From assembly GCA_015680685.1 (NCBI GenBank), contig MNCI01034986.1:223507-274462 (forward strand): DNA of 50,956 bases, written 5' to 3'. Below the pieces are notes generated by a model. It had not been told where the DNA came from, ran no database searches, and saw only the letters and a list, made by a program, of their open reading frames with translations. This document shows, one piece after another, positions 22,900-35,150 of this stretch. The stretch comes from Gnetum montanum (taxonomy: Eukaryota > Streptophyta > Gnetopsida > Gnetales > Gnetaceae). The translations under genes were made by a program, and so were the position numbers. The stretch's first letter is position 1; every line of letters starts with the position of its first letter.

Positions 22900-25198
22900 G
22901 GTGGTTGTAGGAGGATCTATCATAGGAGGAATAGGATTGGATGGAGTTCCTACACTACTAGCTTTTTTTAGACTTATCCTAAAGAAAGGATACTTTCTTG
23001 ATTTACATGTAGTGTTGCTAGTTTGATTTTCTCTTTGTATACTAACTACCTTGGTAGCACTTTTCTACTGAGGTTGTGTTAGTAGTTTTCCTTACATTGT
23101 AAGTGATGGTACTATTGGTAAAGGATTAAGATCTTGATAAGATAGACTTGTTGTTGGTTAAGACATGTAAGGATGTGAGTCCATGCATGGGATTGTAGGT
23201 CTATGATATTCAGCTAGATAATAGAGAAAAGAAGCATAAACATGAGAATCCTAGAGATATAAGACACTATACATAGTATCCATAAGGATTTGGTTATAGG
23301 TATGGATACTATTACATTGGCAGTGACATCTCTCATTATTATGGTTGTTGTTGCTGTTACTAGTATTACTCTTGTGGTTGAGTATAAGCCCCACTTGGAT
23401 AATATTATTGTTGATAGGCATACCTATAGTTACCTTATGGGTAAGGTAATCATTTGGGCATTCATTTTTGAACAAACTTCAAATTAAGTACGTATGCCCT
23501 AGACTCTTGTAAGTAGACCATAACAAGACAACATCACTTTTAATGTTTATACTGGCACACTTTGCATCCATTATTACCTTTAGAACTTGAGTTTGTAACT
23601 TCCTCAACTGCTACAACTTTTCCTTTGTTTTTATCATTATCCATTATCCTTTTTATTTTTTCTATTCTTATTTCTATTAAAGACTTGTTCAATTTTCTCC
23701 TCAACTATCTTTAATGTTGTTACAAATCTTTTTTCACAGAGTTCGATATTTTCTCTATATTTTTCTTAATGTCATTTACTAATTTCTGAATAGGCAAAGT
23801 CTTTTGCTGGATCACATATTCTAATGTTTCCTCTTATTTTATTTCACACATACTTACATCTCTTTTCTAATGGTTGGATCTCTATTATATTCTTTAGCTG
23901 ATTCTCTTTTGGGTAGCATCCCTTCTTGCACTCCTTATTCTAGTAACCTTTTAATTTGATGAACTATCATCTTTGATAATCTAGCTTGGGCATATACTCC
24001 AAGAGTCTTCTTGGTTTTGTTCCTCAACCCATAAATAATGTGTTGTAATTCTTCTCTTTGAGAAAGTTCATGGCTAAGCATCTATATAATAGTAATTAGT
24101 ATTTGTCCATTGTTGCATTAAGGGATTCATATATCCATTGTTTCCATTCTTGGATTTGTTTTCTTAAATTTAATACTCTAGAATAAGCATGGTATTTATC
24201 ATTAAAGAGTTCTAGCATGGTGCTCCATCTTCAAGTTGATTCTAGTTCTAAAGTTCTATATGTTCTCTTTGATTCCTTATCGGGTATTTTGAAAAACAAC
24301 TCTAACTTTTTCCAATCATTCTCTATGTTTTGTAGGATGTAGGCTTCATGGAAGATTTGGAGATGATGTTGCAAATCTACATTATATCCTCCTTTTAACT
24401 TTTGAATATTATTCATGTTAAGTTGCTTGATGCTACTATCTCTTAAATGCTTGATAGGTATGTACACTGCTTCCCTTATGTTAATCATACTTTGAGTGGG
24501 CAGTATTTAGATTCTTAAACTTTGTTATAGTAATGTCCCCTTCAATGCTCATAGTATTCTCTTCTATCATGTCTAATTTCTCTTTTTCTTTCTCTTTCTT
24601 CTTCATCATCTTCCACTCCCTTAGGATGTTTTCTTTTTCTATTGTCATGTCTCTCATGATTCCTTCTTCTTTTCCTATCATAATCCCTTATTCTTCATTC
24701 TCTCCTGTTAGAGTCTATTGATGAGTGCAACAAAGAGGATGGGAAAGTTGAAGAATACTACTAGATAGTCGTCCTTATATGTATCCCTGATTCATCTCTT
24801 TTATATTTGTTAAAGCTTTTAGGCCTTAAATTTTCTCTAATTCTATGTTTTGCCTCATATCTTTCCTTTTTTTCTTATTTATTTCTTATTAGAATAATAG
24901 CATCCCTCCTTACTTGAGCCTCTATTGGTTAATATGGCCTAGACATATTTTTGATAACTTGATATCCTTCTTGTACATCACCATCATTTGATTTCAAGAG
25001 GATTGCTTGAAGCATGGATGGTGTTGAGCATTTTTGCTACAAGACAATGTTGCCTTGTAATTTTATCCATGTAAATTGTTCAACCTGGTGAAAAATGAAT
25101 GTAAAATCAAGATAATAAGAATTATCATAAGCATATGAGTTTTGTTTGCAATGGTGCATTCTAATCTTCTTTATTATAATCTTTGTCATTACTTTCAT
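22900..25198 (-). pseudogene. Gag of element A
   Basis: Capsid protein remains, homologous to B gag at 41270-39000. The N-terminal part (25198-25030) reads MHHCKQNSYAYDNS and DFTFIFHQ, and is repeated in each unit of the tandem array. Next is a highly charged Arg/Glu/Asp/His linker (24681-24481; ERKREIRHDRREYYEH), then the gag core (24488-24231): IKQLNMNNIQKLKGGYN, IFHEAYILQNIENDWKKLEL. B has the matching IKQLDMNNI near 40240 and NALQNMEN near 40165. The distal part to 22900 is Asn/Ser-rich and unclear. Several stops are present. Confidence 0.6.
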
Positions 25199-28002
25199 TA
25201 AGATCAAATGTATGTGGAGATTTCACTTTGGATATAAATGGAATTTTAGTTTGGTTTATGCTTAAGTGTGTGCATTTTGAAAAATTATTCTAAGTATGAA
25301 AGATACACTTGGTGATACTTGATGCAACAAACTGTGCAAAATAAAATAACTAGCAAACATTGACACATCCATAGCAACAACACCAATGATGAGTAGTAGA
25401 GAATTTGAACACTCAACCATATAAGTTACAAGTGCTCATGTATGATGAGATTGTAATATATGAATGGACAATGTAAGTGTACTAGTGAGTTAACAATGAG
25501 TTCATGGTCATGGTCTTTCCACTTAGAGTTAGCCAGGTGAAAAACATATGGTTTAACTCTTAGTGAGGTATATGATTAAATGATGTTGATTGGATTTAAT
25601 TATGCTAAAAATAAACATAATAGAAATGATTGTAAATTATATTACTAAGTGTTATCCATGTAAATTGTTCATCCTGGTGAAAAAAGAATGTAAAATCAGG
25701 ATAATAAGAATTATCATAAGCATTTGAGTTTTGTTTGCAATGGTGCATTCTAATCTTATTTATTATAATCTTTGTCATTACTTCCATTAAGATCAATAGT
25801 ATGTGGAGATTTCACTTTGGATATAAATGGCATTTTAGTTTGGTTTATGCTTAAGTGTGTGCATTTTGAAAAATTATTCTAAGTATGAAAGACACGCTTG
25901 GTGATACTTGATGCAACAAACAGTGTAAAATAAACTAACTAGCAAACATTGACACATCCATAGCAACAACACCAATGATGAGTAGTAGAGAATTTCAACA
26001 CTCAACCATATTAGTTACAAGTGCTCATGTGTGATGAGATTGTAATATATGAATGGACAATGTAAGTGTACTAGTGAGTTAACAATGAGTTCATGGTCAT
26101 GGTCTTTCCACTTAGAGTTAGCCAAGTGAAAAACATATGGTTTAACTCTTAGTGAGTTATATGATTAAATGATGTTGATTGGATTTAATTATGCTAAAAA
26201 TAAACATAATATAAATGATTGTAAATTCTATTACTAAGTGTTATCCATGTAAATTGTTCATCCTGGTGAAAAATGAATGTAAAATCAGGATAATAAGAAT
26301 TATCATAAGCATATGAGTTTTGTTTGCAATGGTGCATTCTAATCTTCTTTATTATAATCTTTATCATTACTTCCATTAAGATAAATAGTATGTGGAGATT
26401 TCACTTTGGATATAAATGGCATTTTAGTTTGGTTGATGCTTAAGTGTGTGCATTTTGAAAAATTATTCTAAGTATGAAAGACACACTTGGTGATACTTGA
26501 TGCAACAAACTGTGCAAAATAAACTAACTAGCAAACATTGACACATCTATAGCAACAACACCAATGATGAGTAGTAGAGAATTTCAACACTCAACCATAT
26601 AAGTTACAAGTGCTCATGTATGATGAGATTGTAATATATGAATGGACAATGTAAGTGTACTAGTGAGTTAACAATGAGTTTATGGTCATGGTCTTTCCAC
26701 TTAGAGTTAGCCAGGTGAAAAACATATGGTTTAACTCATAGTGAGGTATATGATTAAATGATGTTTATTGGATTGAATTATGGTAAAAATAAAAATAATA
26801 GAAATGATTGTAAATTCTATTACTAAGTGTTATCCATGTAAATTGTTCATCCTGGTGAAAAATGAATGTAAAATCAGGATAATAAGAATTATCATAAGCA
26901 TATGAGTTTTGTTTGCAATGGTGCATTCTAATATTCTTTATTATAATCTTTGTCATTACTTCCATTAAGATCAATAGTATTTGGAGATTTCACTTTGGAT
27001 ATAAATGGAATTTTAGTTTGGTTTATGCTTAAGTGTGTGCAGTTTGAAAAATTATTCTAAGTATGAAAGACACGCTTGATGATACTTGATGCAACAAACT
27101 ATGTAAAATAAACTAACTAGCAAACATTGACACATCCATAGCAACAACACCAATGACGAGTGGTAGAGAATTTCAACACTCAACCATATAAGTTACAAGT
27201 GCTCATGTATGATGAGATTGTAATATATGAATGGACAATGTAAGTGTACTAGTGAGTTAACAATGAGTTCATGGTAATGGTCTTTCCACTTAGAGTTAGC
27301 TAGGTGAAAAACATATGGTTTAACTCTTAGTGAGGTATATGATTAAATGATGTTGATTGGATTTAATTATGCTAAAAATAAACATAATATAAATGATTGT
27401 AAATTCTATTACTAAATGTTATCCATGTAAATTTTTCATCCTGGTGGAAAATGAATGTAAAATTAGGATAATAATAATTATAATAAGCATATGAGTTTTG
27501 TTTGGTTCATTCTAATCTTCGTTATTATAATCTTTGTCAGTACTTCCATTAAGATCAATAGTAGGTAGAGATTTCACTTTGGATATAAAGGGAATTTTAA
27601 TTTGGTTGATGCTTAAGTGTGTGCATTTTGAAAAATTATTCTAAGTATGAAAGACATGCTTGGTGATACTTGATGCAACAAACTATGTAAAATAAACCAG
27701 CTAGCAAACACTGACACATCCATAGCAACAACACCAATGATGAGTAGTAGATAATTTCAACACTCAACCATATAAGTTACAAGTGCTCATGTATGATGAG
27801 ATTGTAATATATGAATGGACAATGTAAGTGTACTAGTGAGTTAACAATGAGTTCATGGTCATGGTCTTTCCACTTAGAGTTAGCTAGGTGTAAAAAATAT
27901 GGTTTAACTCTTAGTGAGGTATATGATTAAATGATGTTGATTGGATTTAATTATGCTAAAAATAAACATAATAGAAATGATTGTAAATTCTATTACTAAG
28001 TG
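25063..28002 (-). repeat. Five-unit 589-bp tandem array: LTR end, primer site, leader, gag start
   Basis: Five tandem units with exact 589-bp spacing (start points 25063, 25652, 26241, 26830, 27419; the last is 584 bp because of a 5-bp loss near 27505). Each unit, in minus-strand order, holds about 260 bp of LTR 3' end finishing in CTCATCA, a primer-binding-site-like TTGGTGTTGTTGC, about 150 bp of leader, and the first roughly 50 codons of gag, then jumps back to the LTR. The LTR borders lie at 25387, 25976, 26565, 27154 and 27738. Units differ by a few percent. The open frames at 25796-25605, 26376-26194 and 26974-26765 are copies of the truncated gag start. Confidence 0.92.
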
Positions 28003-28592
28003 CAATGAAAATGGAAAACTATTTTATCTTATAGCAGCAAGTATATGTTCCTAGTTTTCCATACATATCTTGAGTTGATGTAATTATTACCAGGATTACC
28101 AAGAAAATTTGCTACTAAGGGAATCAATCAAAGTTAGTACTAGGTTACCAAAAAAATACATTTTATACTCAAAACCATTCATACTCATTCTTACTTACTA
28201 ATGAACATTGAAATATTAAAAGTGTTAGGAAATATAAATGACATGGTAAAAGTAGACAATGTACCAAAGTAAATCTATTCTATGTGAGATATTGCAATGA
28301 TAAAGGACAATCTTGATCTTTATTGCGATTCATGAATTATGTCTAGGAACAATCCACTCAAACAAAGATGTTATACCATTGTAATTCACCACATTGTGGT
28401 TATTCACAACTAACTATAAATTCAATAAAATAAAATGCAAGAATTTTATTAAGTGTTAGCCAAAATTTATTTTCAACACAATGGTGGACTCAAATTTATA
28501 GGCATAACCATGACCCACTACATTGTATCTATGACATTGTATATTAGGCTAGGATATCAAATATGATATCATAGTCCTTAAGTGTTTCATCA
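27738..28592 (-). repeat. 5' LTR of element A (distal, full-length copy)
   Basis: An 855-bp LTR matching 16224-17237 minus its SINE. It starts TGATGAGTAGTAG and ends TTTCATCA, then the presumed target duplication CCTAC. The part from 27738 to 28002 is also the last unit of the tandem array. The decayed U3 palindrome is at 28549-28574. Confidence 0.85.
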
Positions 28593-29225
28593 CCTACCTT
28601 TGGTCTTAGAACCTCCAACTTATGGTTTATGACCATGAAATATAAGATTAGGTCTTAATGAATAAGGAAAACTTATAACTTATGACCTTATGCCAAGCAT
28701 GGGAATGTTGATGTTAACAGATGATATATATTTTGATGAGTCAGAAATAAAACAAAGCTTATTAGTGTTCTTGAAGAATACAAATTGGTAAGGAAAGCTC
28801 TAGAGGTTGTCGATTTAATATTTGATTATGCAATGCTCATTGCCAAATTACAACTACTATAGAATAAATTGAAATAGGACAAAAAATGAATTGAAAAGGT
28901 TATAATCACACAAGATAATAGAAGAAACTTTAAGAATGACTAAAATAAAAAAGATAATTTTCAAAAGACAAAAAATTCAAATAATGATGATACTTATTTT
29001 ATTTATGGAAAGTAAGGATATAATGTACGAACTATTGATTTAACTTGAAACATCCAAGGACCACAGAAGCTTAACAAAAGCTTATGCAAAAAAGAGATAG
29101 AAATAGAGGAAGATGACCACAAAAGAATGATTCAAGATTAGACCAAATTAATGTAGTATTCATTGATCAAATTCCAATTGTAGATGATGTATTATCACCT
29201 TTCAATGATTTTATAAAAGGATAAC
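28593..29225 (+). pseudogene. Ty1/copia element, gag remnant (left part of the split element C)
   Basis: Plus-strand, stop-ridden Gag of a copia element. Readable blocks: LEEYKLVRKALEVVDLIFDY (near 28768-28827), VITQDNRRNFKND (near 28900), and a decayed zinc knuckle DTYFIYGK...GYNVRTIDL (near 28990-29040; the family pattern is C..CGk.GH....C). It stops at 29225, where element B is inserted; the reading continues into protease sequence at 42196 beyond B. The target duplication ATAAC/ATGAC supports this split. The left edge towards element A (28593-28740) is not recognised, and no copia LTR was found. Confidence 0.6.
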
Positions 29226-30044
29226 TAATGAGCAGTGAGTATACCCTATGCTCAACCATATGAATCACTATTGTTGACTAAGAGATCTAGTAGAATTACA
29301 TAGACTTTAGCTCTCCAAGTACACTAGGCCTAGGAAGTCAATATAATAGACATGATTGTTGTCTTCTTAGTTCCACTTATGAAGGACAAGTTAATGGTTA
29401 AGTGTAACTAAGACATATGATTTTTATCATTTTATCTTTTTCACTAAATTTTCCTAAGTGCTAGAAACAAAGAAAAGTTAATATTTAGTTAATCTAATAG
29501 CTAACTAATGTTTAACTATTCCTAACATAAGAATCTATTCCCACTTCCCAAACACATCTTGAACACGTTGAAATGCTATTAGGTTACCAAGCATTATGTA
29601 TGCTCAAAGTGGTCATACTTATGTTCATTATTTAATTGATATTAATTACTTGATTAAAATTCATTAAAGTAAAGTGCATCAATAATAAATTCATAAGGGA
29701 AACATTAAGCTATTTCAAGTGCTTCAAGGTTTGATTAGAAAAGCTTGTCTTTATTGTTGTTCACACTAAGGTGCTCAAGTACATAAGTGCTTGAATAAAG
29801 ATTCTTATATTTCTTTGACTCTTACTACGAGCACTCAGAAAATATTTTAACTCTAGAGAAAACAAACTATAAGGGCTTCACTACAACTAATGGAAGCATG
29901 CAATAAATGCAGTGGATAGGCACACATTTATAGGTAATGACAACGTGCCCCATCGATGGGTACCCATCAACATAGAAAACCCTACACCAATAGGATCCCA
30001 TAGAAGGGATCATGTCAACACAACTTGACACACATGACTCATCA
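29226..30044 (-). repeat. 3' LTR of element B
   Basis: 819 bp. Begins TAATGAGCAG (TGATGAG with one G-to-A) and ends GACTCATCA. It is homologous throughout to 41391-42195 (for example shared ACACTAGG, GGAAGT, ACTAACTAATGTTTAACTAT, TTGACTC). Minus-strand TATA-like CCTATAAATGTG is at 29935-29924, just downstream of palindromic CCATCGATGG (29951-29960) and GATGGGTACCCATC (29956-29969). Confidence 0.88.
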
Positions 30045-30298
30045 TACCTCCACAACAAAATGAAAACTCATCCTCAAGTAAATAAAAGGAGAAACAAGTT
30101 TTTTACAAAATTTTGAGAAGGTATGGAATTATTAACTAACTATTGATAGAAAAACAAACAAACAAACAACTAATGCTGAGTTCCACAGTGTACGGATTTA
30201 CAATCATTATAAAATTGAATGTTTAGAACAACAAAATTAAACACCATAGCAAAAATGAACAATAAAACTCCTCTGATGGCTGAAGATGGAGAGGAAGA

Positions 30299-33153
30299 TC
30301 AAATGGTATTGAGCAGTGGGGGCTCTTGAGGTGCCGAAGGACCTTCTCCTACCTTCGATGCATGTGGTTGTTGAGGCAGTAGTTGTGGCTGTCCTACTAT
30401 AACTACAACTACTAGTGGAAGATAGAAGGAATCTAACAATGTCTTCATTTTCTCCTCCTTACTGCAAGGATCATTCATGGTCCACATTGATTCACCAATG
30501 TGTGTTGGAATGAGAATATTCCACGAATAGGGCATTATGATGAATAACTCCTTCATGCTAATGAACCAGGCTACAAATTATTTTTGTTCCACATCAAATG
30601 CCTTGATAATGTTCTATAGCTCTTAGTAGTCATTCATCCTTTTAGCCAAGTTCTCTGTTGTTGACCTTTGATCTATGAATTTCCCCTTGAGAATCTCGAG
30701 TTTAGCATTTTCAAGCTCAAGATTTTTCTTGGTATCTTTATGGTGTTTGAACTCTGCTTCGTACAACAAGTACGAGCTAGTCACTTACTTCTCCAACTCT
30801 AACCGTAGCCTTCTAGTAGTTAGCATTACTAGGTTTGCATATTAGAGGATGGAAAGCTTCATTTATTTGGTCATTTTCTTGATCTATAGCTCCTTCATGT
30901 GAGTTTCTACTTTGTTGTACTTGTTCACCCCATCAAAGATAGGCTGCCACATGTCACCTCCTTGCTAAAGCTACTGGAGGACCTCATTGACATTTGCCTT
31001 TTCTAGTTGGATGTGTTTTTCATTAATTTCTTTCTGCAAGTTAACTTGATCCCTATAGTGGTTCTTAACCCTCTCAAATTTAAGGACCCCATTCTTCCTA
31101 GTTGTGATCTCTATTGCAAAATTCTTGTAAAGGACACGCACCTCCTCCATTGAGAGATTTCTAGTTTTTACTACCAACCTCCTCAATTCAATGTTTACCT
31201 TAGTAGGCTACTCCTGTTGTTGATGGATGAATTCAAACATTTCTTGTTTCTGCACATCAACATTTTTTAGGTGATGATTTTTAGCAGTCATAACTTCATT
31301 CTCTTGATGAGTCTAGATCAAGTCCTTTTGAATGTTGTATGTTGTAGCATTGGCTAAGGACTAGTCAAAGATCATCAACTCCTTGGCATACTTAGCCTCC
31401 TTGAATTTGGCTTGAATCTATTGTAAAGCTTCATCTTGCATAATTACTTGGCTAAGTATTGTGGGATTAGCGAGATAGGCTCTTAGTTTGGCAACTTCTA
31501 TAGCCAAATGTTGGTTTTCTACTCTAGATATTTCAGGTTGTTCCTCCATGATGATGCACTTACCCCTTACATTGAGTAGTTCCAACTGGGTAGTAGTGAT
31601 GGTATCTAGAAGGTCAAAGACATCTGGAATTAGTTTCCCAATTCTCACCAATCAGTCTAGCAATTTCTCATGTTGGGCTGCCATTAATCTCCCACTAATA
31701 GTAGCTACGAACCTCTACACATCTCTAAGTGTAGAAACATCTAGTACAGATTCCATAGGCACATTGTGTGCTTGACCCATTTTTTCAACAACCACTTCTA
31801 CCAATATTTCCTACCCTTGGTGCTACACCACCAGAATAGTTACCTTTGCACCCTCCTCCAAATGCACCAAAAAGGTAGCAACATTGTTAGAGATTTTTGG
31901 GAATTATTGCTATTGCAAGAGGAACATTGTTACCTCTCAGGTGCTTGGATTTGATCTTGTAGGCACTTGCATTCATTGGGTAGAAACCATTAGCATCCCA
32001 CCCTCCATCTAGCTTATGGTTTGTGCCACTTCATTGAGGTGGCTCATAGTTGGTCAGTACATAGATGGATCACCACCACTTGTTCCTAGCTACTGCTACC
32101 ATAGGAGTTTCTCATGGAGTTTGCATATGGGCTTAATGATAGCATGGGACTTTAGCTTTGTTTCATGAATGGGTGTGGATGTTGTGGTTGTTGCTCTTGT
32201 TCCTTGATCACTTTCATAGGAACTTTATCTTTAATCATCTCTACCCAAGAAGTAGTTGGAGCATGATGAACTGCATCATTTATATAGTAGGTTATGCCTC
32301 CCCTTCTACATAATTTTCTGATAAGGCATGGGTAGGGGAGTGCCTTCCTTCCATGTTCTCCTTGAAGTGTATTTTTACCTTTAGATAGATTAACTATGGA
32401 AGGTTGATGGGGAATTTTTTCGCTTAGAGTGGTGCACACATGGACGAAGAAGGCTATGACCTTATTTGACCTCACCATTGGATTGAGGTGAAAGACTGTA
32501 ATTTTGAAATAAGCACATTCTTCCATCATGAGTGCATCATACTCCTTGTAGTCCACTCCATAGCACCACTATGTCCATTCTTTCTTTACACTTGGGTCTA
32601 CCTACATCGAAATTTTAACTAGAGTGGTCCTAGTTTTAGGCAACCTAAGGGCCTGAGCTATTGCTTCCACTAAGTAGGACATAGTTATGTCCTTGATTTT
32701 GACTTTGAAATTGACCTACCTATTATTCTAGAAGAGATATGTCTCTCCCATATACCACTCCCTACTTGAAGTGATGATGGATCACATGGGAGAGTTCTGA
32801 AGTTGAGTCTTGACTTTTGGAGGAGCAAACTTCAAGAAGGTTCCAAAGTTTGGCTCCTTAAGTATAGATTTTTGAACCTCCTTGGATGCAATTTTTCTAA
32901 GGTAGGCCTTTGTCAACATGATCTCAAGGTTTGATCTTGGTCCAGGTGTCTCATCTCAGTGGGATTGTTCAGTTGCAACTACTTTGGGAATCAATCTAAC
33001 AAACTCCACTTTGGGCTCCTCCCAAAAAGGTCCCATTGCATCAGTTTCTGCTACCTACTCCTGGGATTGTTCTTGGCCCCTTCCAGTTCTTGGTTATTTG
33101 TCCCTTGGTTGGGATAGTAGTCCTTCTTGTGGGTACTTTCCCTTTGGTGCCAT
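30299..33153 (-). pseudogene. Extra ORF of element B (transposon-protein-like domain plus coiled coil)
   Basis: Homologue of the extra ORFs of A and E. The probable start ATG at 33153-33151 gives MAPKGKYPQEG. The globular domain follows: NFGTFLKFAPPKVKTQL, EWYMGETYLF, MSYLVEAIAQALRLPKTRTT (near 32660), then an open 134-residue stretch (32556-32152) with YKEYDALMMEECAYFKITVF and CLIRKLCRRGGITY. Long coiled-coil heptads cover about 31650-30600, including the block shared with A and E near 31165 (LSMEEVRVLYKNFAIEI, then NHYRDQVNLQ). It ends at 30299 after a Pro-rich tail. Stops occur throughout. No signal peptide or membrane helix is seen. The domain likeness to PF20167 is recalled, not searched; the conservation between three elements is seen directly. 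Confidence 0.62.
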
Positions 33154-33570
33154 CTCTAATCACAATAGAACCAAGGATTAGCATGTAGTATGTAAATTAT
33201 AATATTTAGGTACCTTATCTTGTTGGTTAGTTACACTTGGCTAAGTTGTGACCATGGAAGATTGAATATTTTACTATTATTTTGATATTTTTTTATTAAG
33301 AAGGTCACCAAATTTTGTTGGAAGGATTTAACTTTCATAAATTGGTCTTTTAATATTATTTTACTCATTAAATCTTTATGGGAGTTAGAAAAATTTTTCA
33401 TCAAAAACCTAAGGTTTGTGGCCCCCGTGACCTAGAGCTTACCTCCAATAGCTGCAAGACTAAAGAATGAGGATAAATGGATAAATGGTTTGAAAGTTAT
33501 GGGCTCTAAAAAATGCAAAAAATCCCCCTATTTTGAGCAACAATGTGGAAAAAATGCTAAGTGCTCATGC

Positions 33571-33648
33571 CTATATATAGAATTTTTTTGCTGCATTGAT
33601 GGGATCTCATTTATGTGGCTGACTCCATGGATGGGATCCCATCGATGG
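33571..33648 (-). promoter_or_regulatory. Internal promoter-like module of element B
   Basis: A near-perfect 24-bp palindrome at 33625-33648 (half-site CCATCGATGGGA; one mismatch) is followed, in minus-strand sense, by a TATA-like CTATATATAG at 33580-33571. The extra ORF starts about 420 bp further on. The palindrome and its flank (GATCCCATCGATGGAGCCTA, 33635-33654) match the element's own 5' LTR segment GGAATACCGTCGATGTAGCC at 42157-42176. The arrangement copies the LTR core promoter. Confidence 0.5.
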
Positions 33649-33654
33649 AGCCTA

Positions 33655-35150
33655 TCATAGATATTCTCACATTTGAAAATTTATGAGAAATAGAGAGTTA
33701 AAGTATGAACTTGGGATCATGGAAAACCCAAAAAGCTATGAACATGATGAAATTCTTAAAGAGGGCTAGATTATTCATAAAAAGGAGTTTTAATTTGGAG
33801 GATGAATTTGAAGGAGTGCATAGTTGGATGCAACTGATGGGACACACAAAGGATTTAATTGTAAAAATGCCTAAGGGATTTGGAGTATAACCAATCCAAC
33901 CAAGAGATATGCATGTGGGTCCTCCCCATAGTAGGCTCATGTCATTGTTCCCCTTGCATATCCTCAAACCAAGGAGTCTATGGACGCCATGGTTGATTAA
34001 TGGTTAAAGTAAGTTAAGAACCAAATTGTGAAAGAGTCTACTAAATAATTTTAACATATCAAACTAAGACATTGAATAAGACATGAAAAAAATAGCAATG
34101 TGAGAAATGAATAGCATTAGTGAATGATGAGGAGACTGGAATAGAGTTTTTTGTTGTGGTCACATGAAGTCCCTTGTGGATTTTGTAATTAAAGTGACTA
34201 AATAATGACCATTCCTAGTCCAAATTAAAACTATCCAATTCTAGTGACTTCACATTAATACTCTTAGACCTACCCACCCCTCGAGGCACAAAAATACCCC
34301 CATAAGTCAATCATCATTCCAAAAAGAGTAGAAAAGAGAAGTCCAAAGTGAGAAAGAACCTTAGTTAGAGGGGAACTTCAAGCATGGGTAACATGTCTTT
34401 CTAGTCCCATAACTAATGGTTGGAGCCCATTATTGAGTCTAAGGGGTGTGCTTTAAATTTTCATCATTTTTTTGAGTTTTATATTTTTATGATTTTTGGA
34501 TGGAAACCACACCATGCAAAGACTTTAAATTCTTGTTATTGATCAGTAGTGAAATGGTAAAAGATCCATGAAAATACTGATGCAAGGTAGAAAAATACAA
34601 AAAGTGTCAAATCCCCTTGAAGTCATACCATTGTCTATTCATTTAATACTTTTCAAGTTTGGAGACTACCAAAGTCACAAGTTTGTTAAAAGTTCCATTA
34701 AAGAATGAACTCCATATTTTCAAAACAAGGGAACACCATAGAGTTTTGTGGATGGGTGGATGTCATGAACTAACTACCTGTTATCATGAAAAAGAAACCA
34801 CATATTAGTTATCAACACCAAAATTGAAAGATAGAATCTAGACATTAGCAATCAAAAACATGAAGTACAAACCTCCATCAATAGCAGGTATAGCAACATT
34901 GTGTCCTGTTGGAAATAAAGGAATAGAAGTCAAACATAAGAAAAATGTAATAAAAACACAAAAAAATAAAGTAAAATATAATAGAAATTGTAAAATATTC
35001 AAGAAAGATAAAATGTACTAAAGATGGTGTAAAACAAAAAATGGTGAAAAACAAGAAAAAAATTTAAAAAACTGAAGAGCCACTTTGTATGATCTAACAT
35101 GGATGGCCATCTAGCCCATGATTGAGTTAGAAGGAGGAGATATAAAATAT
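33655..35150. other. Spacer of element B between integrase and extra ORF
   Basis: About 1.5 kb without coding pattern. An A-rich block (34905-35080, T-rich on the coding strand) and the segment AGCATGGGTAACATGTCTTT at 34383-34402 are shared with element A (21712-21830; 21572 and 21652), so the spacer is a family feature rather than random decay. Confidence 0.55.

Larger units (their letters stand above)
16224..28592 (-). mobile_element. Element A: Ty3/gypsy (Athila/Tat-like) element lacking pol core
   Basis: Minus-strand LTR element. The 3' LTR is 16224-17237 and the distal 5' LTR 27738-28592. The outer 5 bp, CTTAT (16219-16223) and CCTAC (28593-28597), look like a target duplication differing by two transitions. 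In transcription order it has a 5' LTR, a five-unit 589-bp array, gag, protease, about 0.5 kb of unknown sequence, an A-rich block, an internal promoter-like module, the extra ORF, a polypurine tract and the 3' LTR. RT, RNase H and integrase are not recognisable, so it would have depended on enzymes supplied in trans, or pol was lost after insertion. Family assignment rests on the tRNA-Asp-like primer site, gag, and the extra ORF shared with B and E. Confidence 0.8.

Noticed and set aside
25605-26974. Three similar minus-strand small ORFs as a tandem gene family
   Set aside because: They are the gag start carried in each 589-bp array unit, running into LTR sequence; not independent genes.
25063-28002. 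Centromeric-type satellite or CRISPR-like array
   Set aside because: Each unit contains LTR end, primer site and gag start, so it comes from the retroelement; there are no spacers and the context is eukaryotic.
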